A stretch of DNA of 64,000 nucleotides from Bacillus sp. Cs-700 (GCF_011082085.1 NZ_CP041063.1:4202001-4266000); one strand, 5' to 3'. Positions 55,006-63,572 are shown, numbered from the stretch's first letter. Notes: a model not told the origin generated them from the sequence alone. Numbers and translations are program-made.

Positions 55006-55698
55006 ATGTCATTTACGAAACAGTTAAGAGAAGAAGCAGCACCGATTTTTGAGGCGGTTTTCAATCATCCATTTGTGAGAGGGATCGCAGAAGGAAAGTT
55101 AGAGAAGGAACAATTAGTGCACTACGTAAAGCAGGATTTTGAGTATTTGAATACGTTTGTAAGAATCTATGGCATTGCGTTATCAAAGTGTGAAAATCGA
55201 GAAGAAATGGCACTTTTCAATGAGCAAATATCTTTTGTACTCCATAGTGAAATTCATCCACATAACAATCTATGTCGCGCCGCTGGTGTTTCTTATGAAG
55301 AGCTACAAGGCTATCCACTTGCGCCGACGGCACACCATTATACGAGACATATGCTTGATGCCGCCCATTCCGGAACGCTAGGTGAAATTATTGCAGCACT
55401 TCTACCATGTCCCTGGACTTACCTTGAGATCGGTCAGCGATTAATGGAAGAGGTAAACCCTAAAGAAGATCATCCTTTTTATGATTGGATCACGTTTTAC
55501 GGTGAGAAATCAATGGAACCTGTTACTGATCAACTTAGAGCGATACTGGACGGCTGGGCTGAAACGGCACCAGAACGAGAGTTAAAGCAAATCAAAGACT
55601 ATTTCATTCTTAGCTGTCAGTTGGAATATGGTTTTTGGGAAATGGCTTATCAAGTGGAAGATTGGCCAGTAGCGATACAAAAAGGTGAGCGCGTATGA
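55006..55698 (+). CDS. tenA: aminopyrimidine aminohydrolase TenA (thiaminase II)
   Basis: This 230-residue all-helical enzyme has the TenA pattern FNHPFVRGIAEGKL, YVKQDFEYLNTFVRIYG, nucleophile Cys135 in LLPCPWTYLEIG, and the active-site Glu about 207 in LEYGFWEMAY. It hydrolyses aminopyrimidine breakdown products of thiamine to the HMP precursor for salvage. It heads an operon with an ECF transporter behind a TPP riboswitch, so salvage chemistry and uptake are linked. GGAGAGGAG lies 7 bp before the ATG. Confidence 0.95.
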   Translation: MSFTKQLREEAAPIFEAVFNHPFVRGIAEGKLEKEQLVHYVKQDFEYLNTFVRIYGIALSKCENREEMALFNEQISFVLHSEIHPHNNLCRAAGVSYEELQGYPLAPTAHHYTRHMLDAAHSGTLGEIIAALLPCPWTYLEIGQRLMEEVNPKEDHPFYDWITFYGEKSMEPVTDQLRAILDGWAETAPERELKQIKDYFILSCQLEYGFWEMAYQVEDWPVAIQKGERV

Positions 55699-56273
55699 AA
55701 CGATTAAAGCTTTCAGATATTTTAATAACAATTGTGATTGCCCTGGTGTTTGGGATTATTTATAAATTATGGGGACCGGTTTACACCATTTTAAAACCTT
55801 TTGGACTACACGTTGGGGACGTCATCTATGGAATGTGGTTCATTGCGGGAACAGTTGCGATTCTTCTTTTACGTAAGCCGGGAGTCGCTTTATTAGCGGA
55901 AACTGCTGCTGCATCTGGAGAGTTTCTCGTTGGATCAGAATACGGTTTATCTGTTCTTCTGTATGGAATTGTGCAAGGACTGGGAACGGAATTAATGTTT
56001 GCTTTATTTGGTTACAAACGATACACCGCTTTTGTTGCAGCACTTGGAGGAATTGCTGCAGCGGTAGGCTCGCTAGTTATGGATGCTGCCTATGGCTATG
56101 TGATGGATCTTGCGCTTTGGAATTTACTGCTTCTTATCGGTGCCCGCTTGTTAGGCGGCTTTTTGATAGCCGGAATTCTTGCTTATTTCCTTGTTGAGGC
56201 TTTAGAGAAAACCGGCGTAACCACCTTAATTAGACCTGCAAGCGATGAGGATTACAAGGCGTTGGATCAATAA
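55695..56273 (+). CDS. ykoE: ECF transporter S component YkoE (thiamine/HMP)
   Basis: This 192-residue membrane protein with about six helices is of the YkoE family. It shows IIYKLWGPVYTILKPFG, VAILLLRKPGVALLAETAAA, and LVMDAAYGYVMDLALWN. S components bind the vitamin, here thiamine or its pyrimidine precursor, and dock on the YkoCD module encoded next. It overlaps the tenA stop (ATGA), which implies coupling. No ykoF equivalent, the cytoplasmic thiamine-binding protein of B. subtilis ykoFEDC, is present. Confidence 0.92.
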   Translation: MKRLKLSDILITIVIALVFGIIYKLWGPVYTILKPFGLHVGDVIYGMWFIAGTVAILLLRKPGVALLAETAAASGEFLVGSEYGLSVLLYGIVQGLGTELMFALFGYKRYTAFVAALGGIAAAVGSLVMDAAYGYVMDLALWNLLLLIGARLLGGFLIAGILAYFLVEALEKTGVTTLIRPASDEDYKALDQ

Positions 56274-56284
56274 GGAGTGGTAAC

Positions 56285-57733
56285 ATGAAAGTTGGCGTAT
56301 CAAATCTTCGTGTAAAGTACGCAGGAGCAAAAACGTTATTGTTTAACAACTTGTCACTTCAAGTTAAAGAGGGAGAAAAAGTCTTATTTCTTGGACCTAG
56401 TGGTTGTGGCAAGTCGACACTGTTACAAATTTTATCTGGATTAATCCCGAATGCCGTTCCAGTTCCGATGAAAGCGGATCAAGTGAAAACGCCTGAGTCT
56501 TCGGGCGTCGTCTTTCAAGATCCTGATTCTCAATTTTGCATGCCTTACGTAGATGAAGAGATGGCTTTCGTTCTCGAGAATCGAGCAGTACCTCAATCTG
56601 AAATGAAGAAGTTGATTCGTCTCTATCTTAATAAAGTGGGTCTTTCCTTTTCTGATCCGCATGTCGAAATAAGCTCTCTTTCTCAAGGGATGAAACAGCG
56701 TCTCGCCATCGCTTCTATGCTTGCTCTTGAACCAGATGTTATCTTTTTAGATGAACCAACAGCATTGCTTGATCCTGAAGGAACAACGGAAGTGTGGAAG
56801 ACGATAAAGCAAATCAATGAAAAACAAACGATGATCATCGTCGAACATAAAATTGATGAAGTGATTCACTTTGTTGATCGAATTGTGCTATTTGATTCAG
56901 AAGGAAAGAAGATTGCTGATGCCGATCCTAAAAGTGTGTTTTCATTTTATAAGCCTAAACTAAAGGAATATGGCATCTGGTACCCGGGCGTTTGGGATGA
57001 ACATAGAGAAGAAAAGAAGCTTCCAGCCCCTTATGTAAAAGGACAGCAGTTGATGGTTATCCATCAGCTACAAGGCTACCGAGGAAAAACGCCAAAAATT
57101 GAAGTATCAGATGCGGTCGCTCATGAAGGCGAATGGATTGTGGTTACAGGTAAAAATGGAGCGGGGAAGAGTTCATTCCTGTTAAGTTTGATGAATGTAA
57201 TGAAAACAACAGGTACGAAAAGTGTAAGAGGGCAATTAAAAACAATCAAGGCATCTCGAGAGCAGCTTGCTTTTGTTTTTCAAAATCCAGAATTTCAGTT
57301 TGTTACAAATTCCGTTTATGATGAACTTGCTTACTCACTTGAAATGATGGACGACAGGAACGTAGCAGAAAAAGTGAAGAACTGGCTAGAGGGATATGAG
57401 TTACATCACGTTCAAAACCTCCATCCTTATCAGCTTTCTACAGGTCAAAAGAGACGGCTAAGCGTGGGGACGGCATTATTTGGGGATCAACCTGCTTTGT
57501 TGTTAGATGAACCAACATTTGGACAGGATGCAAGCAATACATTTAAACTTCTAGCTTTATTTGAACAATTAAGGTCTAAGGGTATGTTAATAATAATGGT
57601 TACGCATGATGAGATGATTGTGCAAAACTATGCTACGAGAGAGTGGGTCATACATGAGGGAAAGCTGATAGAAGATAGAGAGTTAGAACGTCGGGAGGTG
57701 GAGGAACGTCATGCAGTTGACTCTACAATATGA
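56285..57733 (+). CDS. ykoD: ECF transporter double ATPase YkoD
   Basis: This 482-residue protein has two fused ABC ATPase domains. The first has Walker A GPSGCGKSTLL (about 40-50), signature LSQGMKQRLAIAS and Walker B VIFLDEPTALLD. The second has GKNGAGKSSFL (near 290), signature LSTGQKRRLSVG and LLLDEPTFGQD. It drives uptake through YkoC and YkoE. It starts 11 bp after ykoE and overlaps ykoC by 23 bp. Confidence 0.94.
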   Translation: MKVGVSNLRVKYAGAKTLLFNNLSLQVKEGEKVLFLGPSGCGKSTLLQILSGLIPNAVPVPMKADQVKTPESSGVVFQDPDSQFCMPYVDEEMAFVLENRAVPQSEMKKLIRLYLNKVGLSFSDPHVEISSLSQGMKQRLAIASMLALEPDVIFLDEPTALLDPEGTTEVWKTIKQINEKQTMIIVEHKIDEVIHFVDRIVLFDSEGKKIADADPKSVFSFYKPKLKEYGIWYPGVWDEHREEKKLPAPYVKGQQLMVIHQLQGYRGKTPKIEVSDAVAHEGEWIVVTGKNGAGKSSFLLSLMNVMKTTGTKSVRGQLKTIKASREQLAFVFQNPEFQFVTNSVYDELAYSLEMMDDRNVAEKVKNWLEGYELHHVQNLHPYQLSTGQKRRLSVGTALFGDQPALLLDEPTFGQDASNTFKLLALFEQLRSKGMLIIMVTHDEMIVQNYATREWVIHEGKLIEDRELERREVEERHAVDSTI

Positions 57734-58505
57734 AGAAACCTGGCTCCATCGCTTAAACCCTGCCTTTAAATTGGTTTTCTTTCTTTCACTATTCCTCACT
57801 CTCTTGTTTGTTCATAATCCGAATGTGATGAGCAATTTAACCTTTGTACCGTTCATACTAGTTTTGTTTGCAACAGGACATCGAAGAATCGTAATAGCGC
57901 TATTGCTTATCCCGTTTTTATTATTATTTTTCTCTAGTGCTTCGAGCATGATGTTTTTTGGGCAAGGGTCCACTACATGGTGGAGATGGGGAATTGTTCA
58001 CATTACGGAAGAAAGCTTTTTTCGAGGTCTGCACATTGGATTTCGAGCGTTAAATTTCGCTCTATTAGGTCTGTTATTTGCGCTTACGACGCGACCTGTC
58101 TTCCTATTTTATTCTCTCATTCAACAGCTTAAAGTGCCGCCGAGGTTTGCCTATAGTTTCATGGCAGCTGTGCGAATTCTTCCCGTTATGGTGGAGGAGT
58201 TCCAGCAGCTTAGGGCCGCTTTATTAATTCGAGGAGTGAAAAAGAAAAAAGGGTTGCGACGTGTCACGCAATCCATTATGCTCTACGCTGTTCCGCTACT
58301 CTCACAAAGCATTCGTAGAGCTCATCGGATTGCTGTTGCGATGGAAGCGAAGCAGTTTAATAATAAAGAGAGAACGTATTATTACAAACAGACTTTTTCG
58401 AAAGTAGACATTTATTTTGTTCTCTATATCATAGCGGGCTTTTGTCTCTCATATTGGATCGGCTATACGTTCCCATACTTTGAGATAACAGATGTTCGAA
58501 ATTAA
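57711..58505 (+). CDS. ykoC: ECF transporter T component YkoC
   Basis: This 264-residue membrane protein of the CbiQ/EcfT family has about five helices. It carries the two coupling-helix motifs of T components, AALLIRGVKKKKGL (about 175-188) and AVAMEAKQFNN (about 208-218), that contact the ATPases. It is the last gene of the tenA-ykoEDC operon and overlaps ykoD by 23 bp. A strong terminator follows. Confidence 0.92.
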   Translation: MQLTLQYEETWLHRLNPAFKLVFFLSLFLTLLFVHNPNVMSNLTFVPFILVLFATGHRRIVIALLLIPFLLLFFSSASSMMFFGQGSTTWWRWGIVHITEESFFRGLHIGFRALNFALLGLLFALTTRPVFLFYSLIQQLKVPPRFAYSFMAAVRILPVMVEEFQQLRAALLIRGVKKKKGLRRVTQSIMLYAVPLLSQSIRRAHRIAVAMEAKQFNNKERTYYYKQTFSKVDIYFVLYIIAGFCLSYWIGYTFPYFEITDVRN

Positions 58506-58537
58506 GAAACCAGCTAGTTAAACTAGCCGGTTTCTTC
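58504..58537. terminator. intrinsic terminator after ykoC
   Basis: A 16-bp stem (AAGAAACCAGCTAGTT with one G-U in its partner) and a short loop, placed between convergent genes. Confidence 0.85.
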
Positions 58538-58550
58538 GTGTTTTAAAGCC

Positions 58551-58682
58551 TTATAAATGATCGGTGTCTTTTGAGTATTGATGTTTGCCGCCTTCACGGT
58601 TTTCTTCCTTTAACCTGTTTTTTAACATTCGTTTCGCGTTTTTATCGACAGGTTTTTTGTTGTTATCTTTTGTTGATGACAA
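58551..58682 (-). CDS. DUF3941-type small charged protein
   Basis: This 43-residue, highly charged protein ends LKEENREGGKHQYSKDTDHL, the pattern of DUF3941 proteins of Bacillaceae. Their function is unknown. A TTG start at 58682 is chosen because AAGGGAGGA lies 6 bp upstream and the result (MSSTKDNNKKPVD...) has the family's length. The longer open frame from 58733 has no good site. It may be spore- or stress-related, but this is not shown. Confidence 0.65.
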   Translation of the reverse strand: MSSTKDNNKKPVDKNAKRMLKNRLKEENREGGKHQYSKDTDHL

Positions 58683-58762
58683 TTCAAGTCCTCCCTTGCT
58701 GTCAGGATGGCCATGCACATTTATAGAGTACACGATAATGCGACATCCTATGTAAAAGGAAG

Positions 58763-59617
58763 CTACTTATTTAGGAAAAATAAAGCAAGCGTACCTGGAC
58801 CCGAGTGAGAACCGATCGTTGCGCCTACTTCATGAATGACAAAGCGCTGGCTACCATATGTTTCTTGAATCGCACTTTTTAACTTTTCGGCACTTTCAAG
58901 GTCGTCACCGTGAGAGATACCGATTAGTTGGGACTGTAGATTGACCCCACGTTCTTGCATAATTTCGACCATTCGCTTTGTCACTTTGTTTTTTCCACGT
59001 ATCTTTTCAATAGGAATAAGCTTTCCGTCATCCACATGAAGCACTGGTTTGATTTTTAACATTCCGCCAAAGAAGGCAGAAGCTTTACTTACTCGACCGC
59101 CACGCTGAAGAAATTCGAGATCATCTACTGTGAAAATGTGCTCCATATGCGTTAAATAATCGCTGTGCAAGCTCTCAGAAATTTGTTCAAAGGATTTTCC
59201 GTTCTCAGCAAGCTCTGCAGCATGAATCGCCATAAGTCCATAACCCAGTGACGCTGCTTTTGAGTCAATCACTTCCATTTGAACGTTGGGGAATTCTTCC
59301 TGCACTTCATTTTTTATAATAGCAGCAGATTGATACGTTCCAGAGATACCCGATGAGAGAGCGATATAAATGAATGGCTGACCTTTTTCGGCATATTTTA
59401 TAAACGTTTCTTTTATTCTTGCTGGAGGAATTTGCGACGTTTTAGCCATTGTTCCTTCACGTAACAGTTTGTACAATTCTTTCGCCTGAATTTCTTCTCG
59501 GTCGTAATATTCTTCCTCGCCGATGATAACCATTAAAGGCATGATTTCAATTTGGTGTTTTTTTACAAGATCCTCTGGTAAATCTGAGGCACTATCTGTA
59601 ATGATTTGAACGTTCAT
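58763..59617 (-). CDS. DegV family fatty-acid-binding protein
   Basis: This two-domain DegV protein of 284 residues has IITDSASDLPEDLVKKH at the N terminus, the TSQIPPARI loop, ALSSGISGTYQSA with the lipid-carboxylate-binding Ser, and DDLEFLQRGGRVSK. It ends with HSGPGTLALFFLNK. Family members (FakB) hand fatty acids to the FakA kinase; that role is inferred. Upstream in-frame ATGs at 59641 and 59638 lack a site. AAGGGA, 12 bp from ATG 59617, is the only candidate. Confidence 0.9.
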   Translation of the reverse strand: MNVQIITDSASDLPEDLVKKHQIEIMPLMVIIGEEEYYDREEIQAKELYKLLREGTMAKTSQIPPARIKETFIKYAEKGQPFIYIALSSGISGTYQSAAIIKNEVQEEFPNVQMEVIDSKAASLGYGLMAIHAAELAENGKSFEQISESLHSDYLTHMEHIFTVDDLEFLQRGGRVSKASAFFGGMLKIKPVLHVDDGKLIPIEKIRGKNKVTKRMVEIMQERGVNLQSQLIGISHGDDLESAEKLKSAIQETYGSQRFVIHEVGATIGSHSGPGTLALFFLNK

Positions 59618-59906
59618 ATTGGACCATCGTCCCTTCATCAATTATTAAGTACGTATGTAGATTGAAGCTTGTTTTCTTAAAGTTTATCCCCTAGTCCAAT
59701 GGAAATCAATCCTATTAAAGAAGTTGAATAGAAAACAGTTGACGTAGTTGAAATTGTTTGTTTAGATAAACATGGCTAAGTCGAATGGTTTGTTTGTAAC
59801 CAAACGATGAACGACAAAGTGTTTGAGTAAAAGAAGGATTACGTGAGAACTCAACTAAAATTCTGTAAACGAGTTAAAGCTCTGTTTCAAAAAGAAGGTG
59901 CTATGT

Positions 59907-60746
59907 TTGGAAGAAGTAAAAAAAATTATTGTCATTCTCTTAGGTGCGATTCTCGGGGCTGTTTCTCTTAACTTGTTTCTAATTCCTGCAAATGTGTATG
60001 CGAGCGGGTTTACAGGGATCGCGCAGCTCATTTCAAGCGTACTAAGTGATTATACACCTATTACAATCTCGACAGGTATTCTGCTCATGTTACTCAATAT
60101 TCCTGTTGCCATTCTTGGATGGAAGAAAGTAGGGAAGTCCTTTACATTATATAGTGTGATTAGCGTAGGGGCTACCACTATATTCCTTGAAATCATTCCG
60201 GTCCAAGCGCTTTCAGAGGATATTTTGTTAAATGCGGTATTTGGAGGCGTCATTGCAGCGATTGGTATCGGTTTTACGTTAAAATGGGGGGCTTCCACGG
60301 GCGGAATGGACATTGTCGCTATGATTCTTTCTAGAATGAAAGATCGCCCGATTGGTACGTACTTCTTTAGCATGAACGCGTTAATTATTCTAACAGCGGG
60401 AATGCTGTACGGTTGGGAAAAAGCGCTTTACACGCTCGTTACCTTATATGTATCCTCTCGCGTGATTGATGTCATTCACACTCGTCACGAAAAACTAACG
60501 GCCATGATCGTAACAGCGAAAGGTGACGAAATGCAAAAAGCCATCCACGATCGTTTAGTTAGAGGAATTACCAAGCTTCCAGCCAAAGGAGCCTACCGCG
60601 GTGAACCAAAAGAAATGCTCATGATCGTGGTCACAAGATATGAACTCTATGATCTTGAACATATCATTCAAGACATCGACCCAACCGCCTTCACCAACAT
60701 CGTCAACACCACAGGAATCTTCGGCTTCTTTAGAACGGATGGTTAA
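59907..60746 (+). CDS. YitT family membrane protein (DUF161/DUF2179)
   Basis: This protein of 279 residues has five or six membrane helices from about 5 to 185 (LGAILGAVSLNLFLIPANVYASG; GASTGGMDIVAMIL). A cytoplasmic C-terminal DUF2179 domain follows (about 195-279; KLTAMIVTAKGDEMQKAI). The function is unknown. AGAAGG 8 bp before TTG 59907 is preferred; an in-frame GTG at 59898 overlaps that site. The TAA stop is followed directly by GAAAAGCGGAG, the first bases of repeat block C, with no ordinary terminator. The 265 bp upstream hold no gene. Confidence 0.88.
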   Translation: MEEVKKIIVILLGAILGAVSLNLFLIPANVYASGFTGIAQLISSVLSDYTPITISTGILLMLLNIPVAILGWKKVGKSFTLYSVISVGATTIFLEIIPVQALSEDILLNAVFGGVIAAIGIGFTLKWGASTGGMDIVAMILSRMKDRPIGTYFFSMNALIILTAGMLYGWEKALYTLVTLYVSSRVIDVIHTRHEKLTAMIVTAKGDEMQKAIHDRLVRGITKLPAKGAYRGEPKEMLMIVVTRYELYDLEHIIQDIDPTAFTNIVNTTGIFGFFRTDG

Positions 60747-61229
60747 GAAAAGCGGAGAAGAGCGTTTAGAAACGGAGATATTGGAACTCTTGAACTAGAA
60801 CACGGACTTTGTGTTCTGGTGAAAGAGTGAAATATCGGAGTTTCTGCGAGTCGCAGCTGGATCTCATGAAAAGCGGAGCGGGTCCGTTTAAATCCACAGG
60901 ATGTTGGAGCCCTATCGAATGAGACGCTTTTTGTCTCAATCGATAGGGCGAAACAGCCGAAGGATTTGACCCGCGCAGCTGGATCAACGAAAAGCGGAAG
61001 TGGGCGTTTAGACACGGCAGGCACTGGAGGCATTCAAATTGAACACGCCCTTTGTGTTCGAATTGGATGGTGAAGTGACCGAGTGTCTGCCCCCTGCAGC
61101 TGGATCAACGAAAAGCGGAAGTGGGCGTTTAGACACGGCAGGCACTGGAGCCTTATCAAAAGAACACTGCCTTTGTGTTCTGGTGAAAAAGTGAAATATC
61201 GCAGTTTTTGCAAGTCGCAACCCATCATC
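60747..61229 (+). repeat. structured repeat block C (four units)
   Basis: Four units of the repeat family lie in sense orientation on the + strand, starting at the base after the yitT stop. Unit 1 pairs AGAAAC/GTTTCT, GATATT/AATATC and ACTCTT/AAGAGT. Unit 2 is the most divergent, pairing GCGGGTC/GACCCGC, AAATCC/GGATTT and GCCCTATCGA/TCGATAGGGC, with even the inner stem changed to GAGAC/GTCTC. Unit 3 pairs AGACAC/GTGTCT, CACT/AGTG and CATTCAAATTGAACAC with its partner. Unit 4 has mismatched arms. No gene is seen. Confidence 0.93.
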
Positions 61230-61232
61230 AAC

Positions 61233-61270
61233 AAAAAAGTTCCTCAGGATAACCCCTGAGGAACTTTTTT
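61233..61270. terminator. intrinsic terminator of the NFU-N gene
   Basis: A 16-bp perfect stem (AAAAAAGTTCCTCAGG with its complement) lies between repeat block C and the stop codon of the NFU-N gene. Confidence 0.9.
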
Positions 61271-61531
61271 CTATGCGTTATTAGAGATGGTTTCCTTTAC
61301 TTCAGGAAGTAAAGTATCCCAGTCTGCTTCAGGCATTTTGTTAATCGTAATGAAATCCTGGTAACCAAATACATTATCCACGCCTTCTAATTTTAGAAGG
61401 GCAGCTGCCATTGCATGGTCAGGGGTGTCGTTCTTCTTAAAAGAGTGACTTGAAGACCCTTCAAAAAGCTGCTGATCGGCAGTAATTTTAACTGCATTTG
61501 GGTTTGGTGTACGGTCTACGCGTAGTTCCAT
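61271..61531 (-). CDS. NFU N-terminal-domain protein (Fe-S scaffold-like)
   Basis: This protein of 86 residues has the NFU N-terminal domain pattern DRTPNPNAVKITADQQL near the start and LLKLEGVDNVFGYQDFITINK in the second half. The C-terminal CxxC domain that binds iron-sulfur clusters in full NFU proteins is absent, and there is no cysteine. A role as an accessory or regulator of cluster transfer is only inferred. AAAGGAGG precedes the ATG. Confidence 0.82.
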   Translation of the reverse strand: MELRVDRTPNPNAVKITADQQLFEGSSSHSFKKNDTPDHAMAAALLKLEGVDNVFGYQDFITINKMPEADWDTLLPEVKETISNNA

Positions 61532-61602
61532 AGTATACGCCTCCTTTCGCTTTCATCTATTAGTGTATCAGAAACGCTCTTTGCAGCATATAACCATTCT
61601 TG

Positions 61603-62061
61603 TTAAGAAGAGAAAGTAAAGCCGTAGCGTTTTGAGACAATATCGTGAAATCCAAGAGAATTATACAAATGCTTCGTAATCGCATTGTTAATGCCGGTTT
61701 CGAGTTCAATGCCTTTGATACCTTCATTCTCTGCCCAATAAATCACATGTAGAAGTAGCTTTCTCCCAATTCCCTGGTTTCGAGCCTCAGGGTCAACGAA
61801 CAATTCATTTAACCAAATATATGGACCTCCACTTGCGAGACTTACTCCGATATTAAAAAAAGCTACGCCAAGTACGTCATCTTCAGATTCTGCAATAACA
61901 ATTCTTGAAGCTGTTTGTTCTTCAAGGGCAAGCTTTACCCCTTTAACGAGCTTTTCATAACTTCCATTCTGATCAGAACGGGTAATTTGCTTCATTAATA
62001 AATTAGAAACCTTTTCAATTGTTTCTTCATCTGTCTGGCTCGATAATTGGTACACATTCAT
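61603..62061 (-). CDS. GNAT-family N-acetyltransferase
   Basis: This 152-residue acetyltransferase has LNELFVDPEARNQGIGRKLL (motif A with the acetyl-CoA loop Q/R-x-x-G-x-G) near 85-104 and NAITKHLYNSLGFHDI (motif B). The substrate is unknown. GGAGGTGG about 7 bp before ATG 62061 decides the start over in-frame ATGs 14 codons earlier. It is transcribed alone towards the NFU-N gene. Confidence 0.87.
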   Translation of the reverse strand: MNVYQLSSQTDEETIEKVSNLLMKQITRSDQNGSYEKLVKGVKLALEEQTASRIVIAESEDDVLGVAFFNIGVSLASGGPYIWLNELFVDPEARNQGIGRKLLLHVIYWAENEGIKGIELETGINNAITKHLYNSLGFHDIVSKRYGFTFSS

Positions 62062-62209
62062 TACCGTTCCACCTCCGTCATACTGTTTCGACCTCATCAT
62101 CAAAAATCCCTTTTTAGAGGCCGAGAATAAAATATTTATTTAATTTACTGGAATTTTGAAACATTCAGCTATTTCCATTCGTCTATAAGATAAGGAAGGA
62201 GCTTACAAA

Positions 62210-62878
62210 ATGAATATGATCTTTTCATGGAGCTCTGGAAAAGATAGTGCCATTGCTTTATATGACTGTCTTACAAAATCTCATTTACAAGTGATATCAC
62301 TATGGACAACGGTGAATCAAACGAATGAGTCAATTCCATTTCATGGAGTCGATACCGCGCTGTTAAAAAAACAAGCAGATGCAATCGGAATCCCTCTAAC
62401 GATAACCAATTTACCAGATAATTGTACAAATAAGCAATACGAGACGCTTGTTCGGAAGAAATATAAATCTTTTCGAAATGAAGGACTGGAAGGTGTCGCT
62501 TTTGCAGATTTGTATTTAGAGGACATACGCCACTATCGCAACACTCTTTTAGAGGACTATCAATTAAAAGCCATCTATCCCATTTGGAAACAGTCAACTT
62601 TACATACAGCGAAACGATTTCTCGCCAATGGATTTAAAGCGATCATCACAACTGTTGATGAAACGAACCTTCAGAGTGATTGGGTAGGGAAACCATTCGA
62701 TGATACTTTTTTAAAAGCGATTCCAGAACACGTCGATCCGTGTGGAGAAAATGGCGAATTTCATACATTTGTTTATGATGGACCAATTTTCTCTAGAGCC
62801 GTCTCTTTTGATATAAAAGAGATTAGAAAAAAGGGATCCTTTCATACCGCGCGATTAACGACGAAATCAGAAAGGTAA
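62210..62878 (+). CDS. PP-loop ATPase of the diphthine-ammonia ligase family (DUF71)
   Basis: This 222-residue adenine-nucleotide alpha-hydrolase-fold protein has the pyrophosphate loop FSWSSGKDSAIAL (about 5-17), VAFADLYLEDIRHYR, YPIWKQ, and CGENGEFHTFVYDGPIF near 185-201. These are all hallmarks of the ATP_bind_4/Dph6 family. Eukaryotic members amidate diphthine, but bacteria lack diphthamide, so the bacterial substrate is unknown. An amidation or ligase reaction through an adenylated intermediate is likely. It is probably co-transcribed with the SGNH-fold gene 23 bp downstream. Confidence 0.85.
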   Translation: MNMIFSWSSGKDSAIALYDCLTKSHLQVISLWTTVNQTNESIPFHGVDTALLKKQADAIGIPLTITNLPDNCTNKQYETLVRKKYKSFRNEGLEGVAFADLYLEDIRHYRNTLLEDYQLKAIYPIWKQSTLHTAKRFLANGFKAIITTVDETNLQSDWVGKPFDDTFLKAIPEHVDPCGENGEFHTFVYDGPIFSRAVSFDIKEIRKKGSFHTARLTTKSER

Positions 62879-62901
62879 GGAAAGAAGGGGGGCAGAAGAA
62901 A

Positions 62902-63483
62902 ATGCCGGTACTTGTTTGTTTTGGGGATTGTCTGACGGCTAGAGAAGTGGACGATAAAGGAAATGAGCGACTAACGTCTAGGATTAGAGGAGCTCTTGAA
63001 GAATGGATTGTGATCAACGCAGGTTCAACGCCAACTTCTCGTGAAGGGGTGTCGCGTTTTCAATCAGATGTTTTAAGTTACCAACCGGATTATGTCACCA
63101 TTTTTTTTGGTACACAGGAAGCATGCTTGATCGATGGTTCAGATATCAGTGAATTTGAAAGAAATATTGGGTATATGGTTAACAATCTTCCGCCGGATCG
63201 AGTGATTTTGATATCACCTTCACCTGTGATGAACGAGGAAAATGCTTCGGTGACAAATCAGAAAATTGAGGGGTATGCCGAGCGAATTCGTTTTTTGGCT
63301 AGAAAGTTTGGGACGAGACATATTGATCTCTGGCAACTGATACATGAAAGCCGAAAAAGCAAAACGCTTTATGAGAAAGACGGTGTTCAGCTAAGTTCCA
63401 GAGGGTATAAACTGATTACGAAAGAAGTATTAAAATCCCTTGGTAGAAAAACAAGGATGAAACCAGTGATTAAACTATTTTAG
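62902..63483 (+). CDS. SGNH/GDSL hydrolase-fold protein with altered catalytic residues
   Basis: This 193-residue protein has the SGNH layout: block I FGDCLT (residues 8-13), block II NAGSTPTSREG, block III FFGTQEA (about 68-74), and block V DGVQLSSRGY (160-169). The catalytic Ser is Cys10, the block III Asn is Gln, and the catalytic His is Gln163; only Asp160 of the usual triad remains. It is therefore either inactive or uses different chemistry. It lacks a signal peptide, so it is cytoplasmic, next to the PP-loop ATPase. GAAGGGGGG precedes the ATG. Confidence 0.82.
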   Translation: MPVLVCFGDCLTAREVDDKGNERLTSRIRGALEEWIVINAGSTPTSREGVSRFQSDVLSYQPDYVTIFFGTQEACLIDGSDISEFERNIGYMVNNLPPDRVILISPSPVMNEENASVTNQKIEGYAERIRFLARKFGTRHIDLWQLIHESRKSKTLYEKDGVQLSSRGYKLITKEVLKSLGRKTRMKPVIKLF

Positions 63484-63525
63484 CGAATGGACGACAGAAT
63501 TTAAGTATAAGGGGCCAGCACGCAG

Positions 63526-63563
63526 ATAAAGAAACCCGTCACGAGTTGACGGGTTTCTTTTAT
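63526..63563. terminator. bidirectional terminator
   Basis: An AAAGAAACCCGTCA/TGACGGGTTTCTTT stem lies between the SGNH gene and the convergent DUF3813-like gene. Confidence 0.9.
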
Positions 63564-63572
63564 CTGTAAAAA

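Noticed and set aside
60743-61234. Open frames of 66-96 codons on the - strand
   Set aside because: They lie wholly inside repeat block C, and their translations mirror the repeat rather than a protein family.
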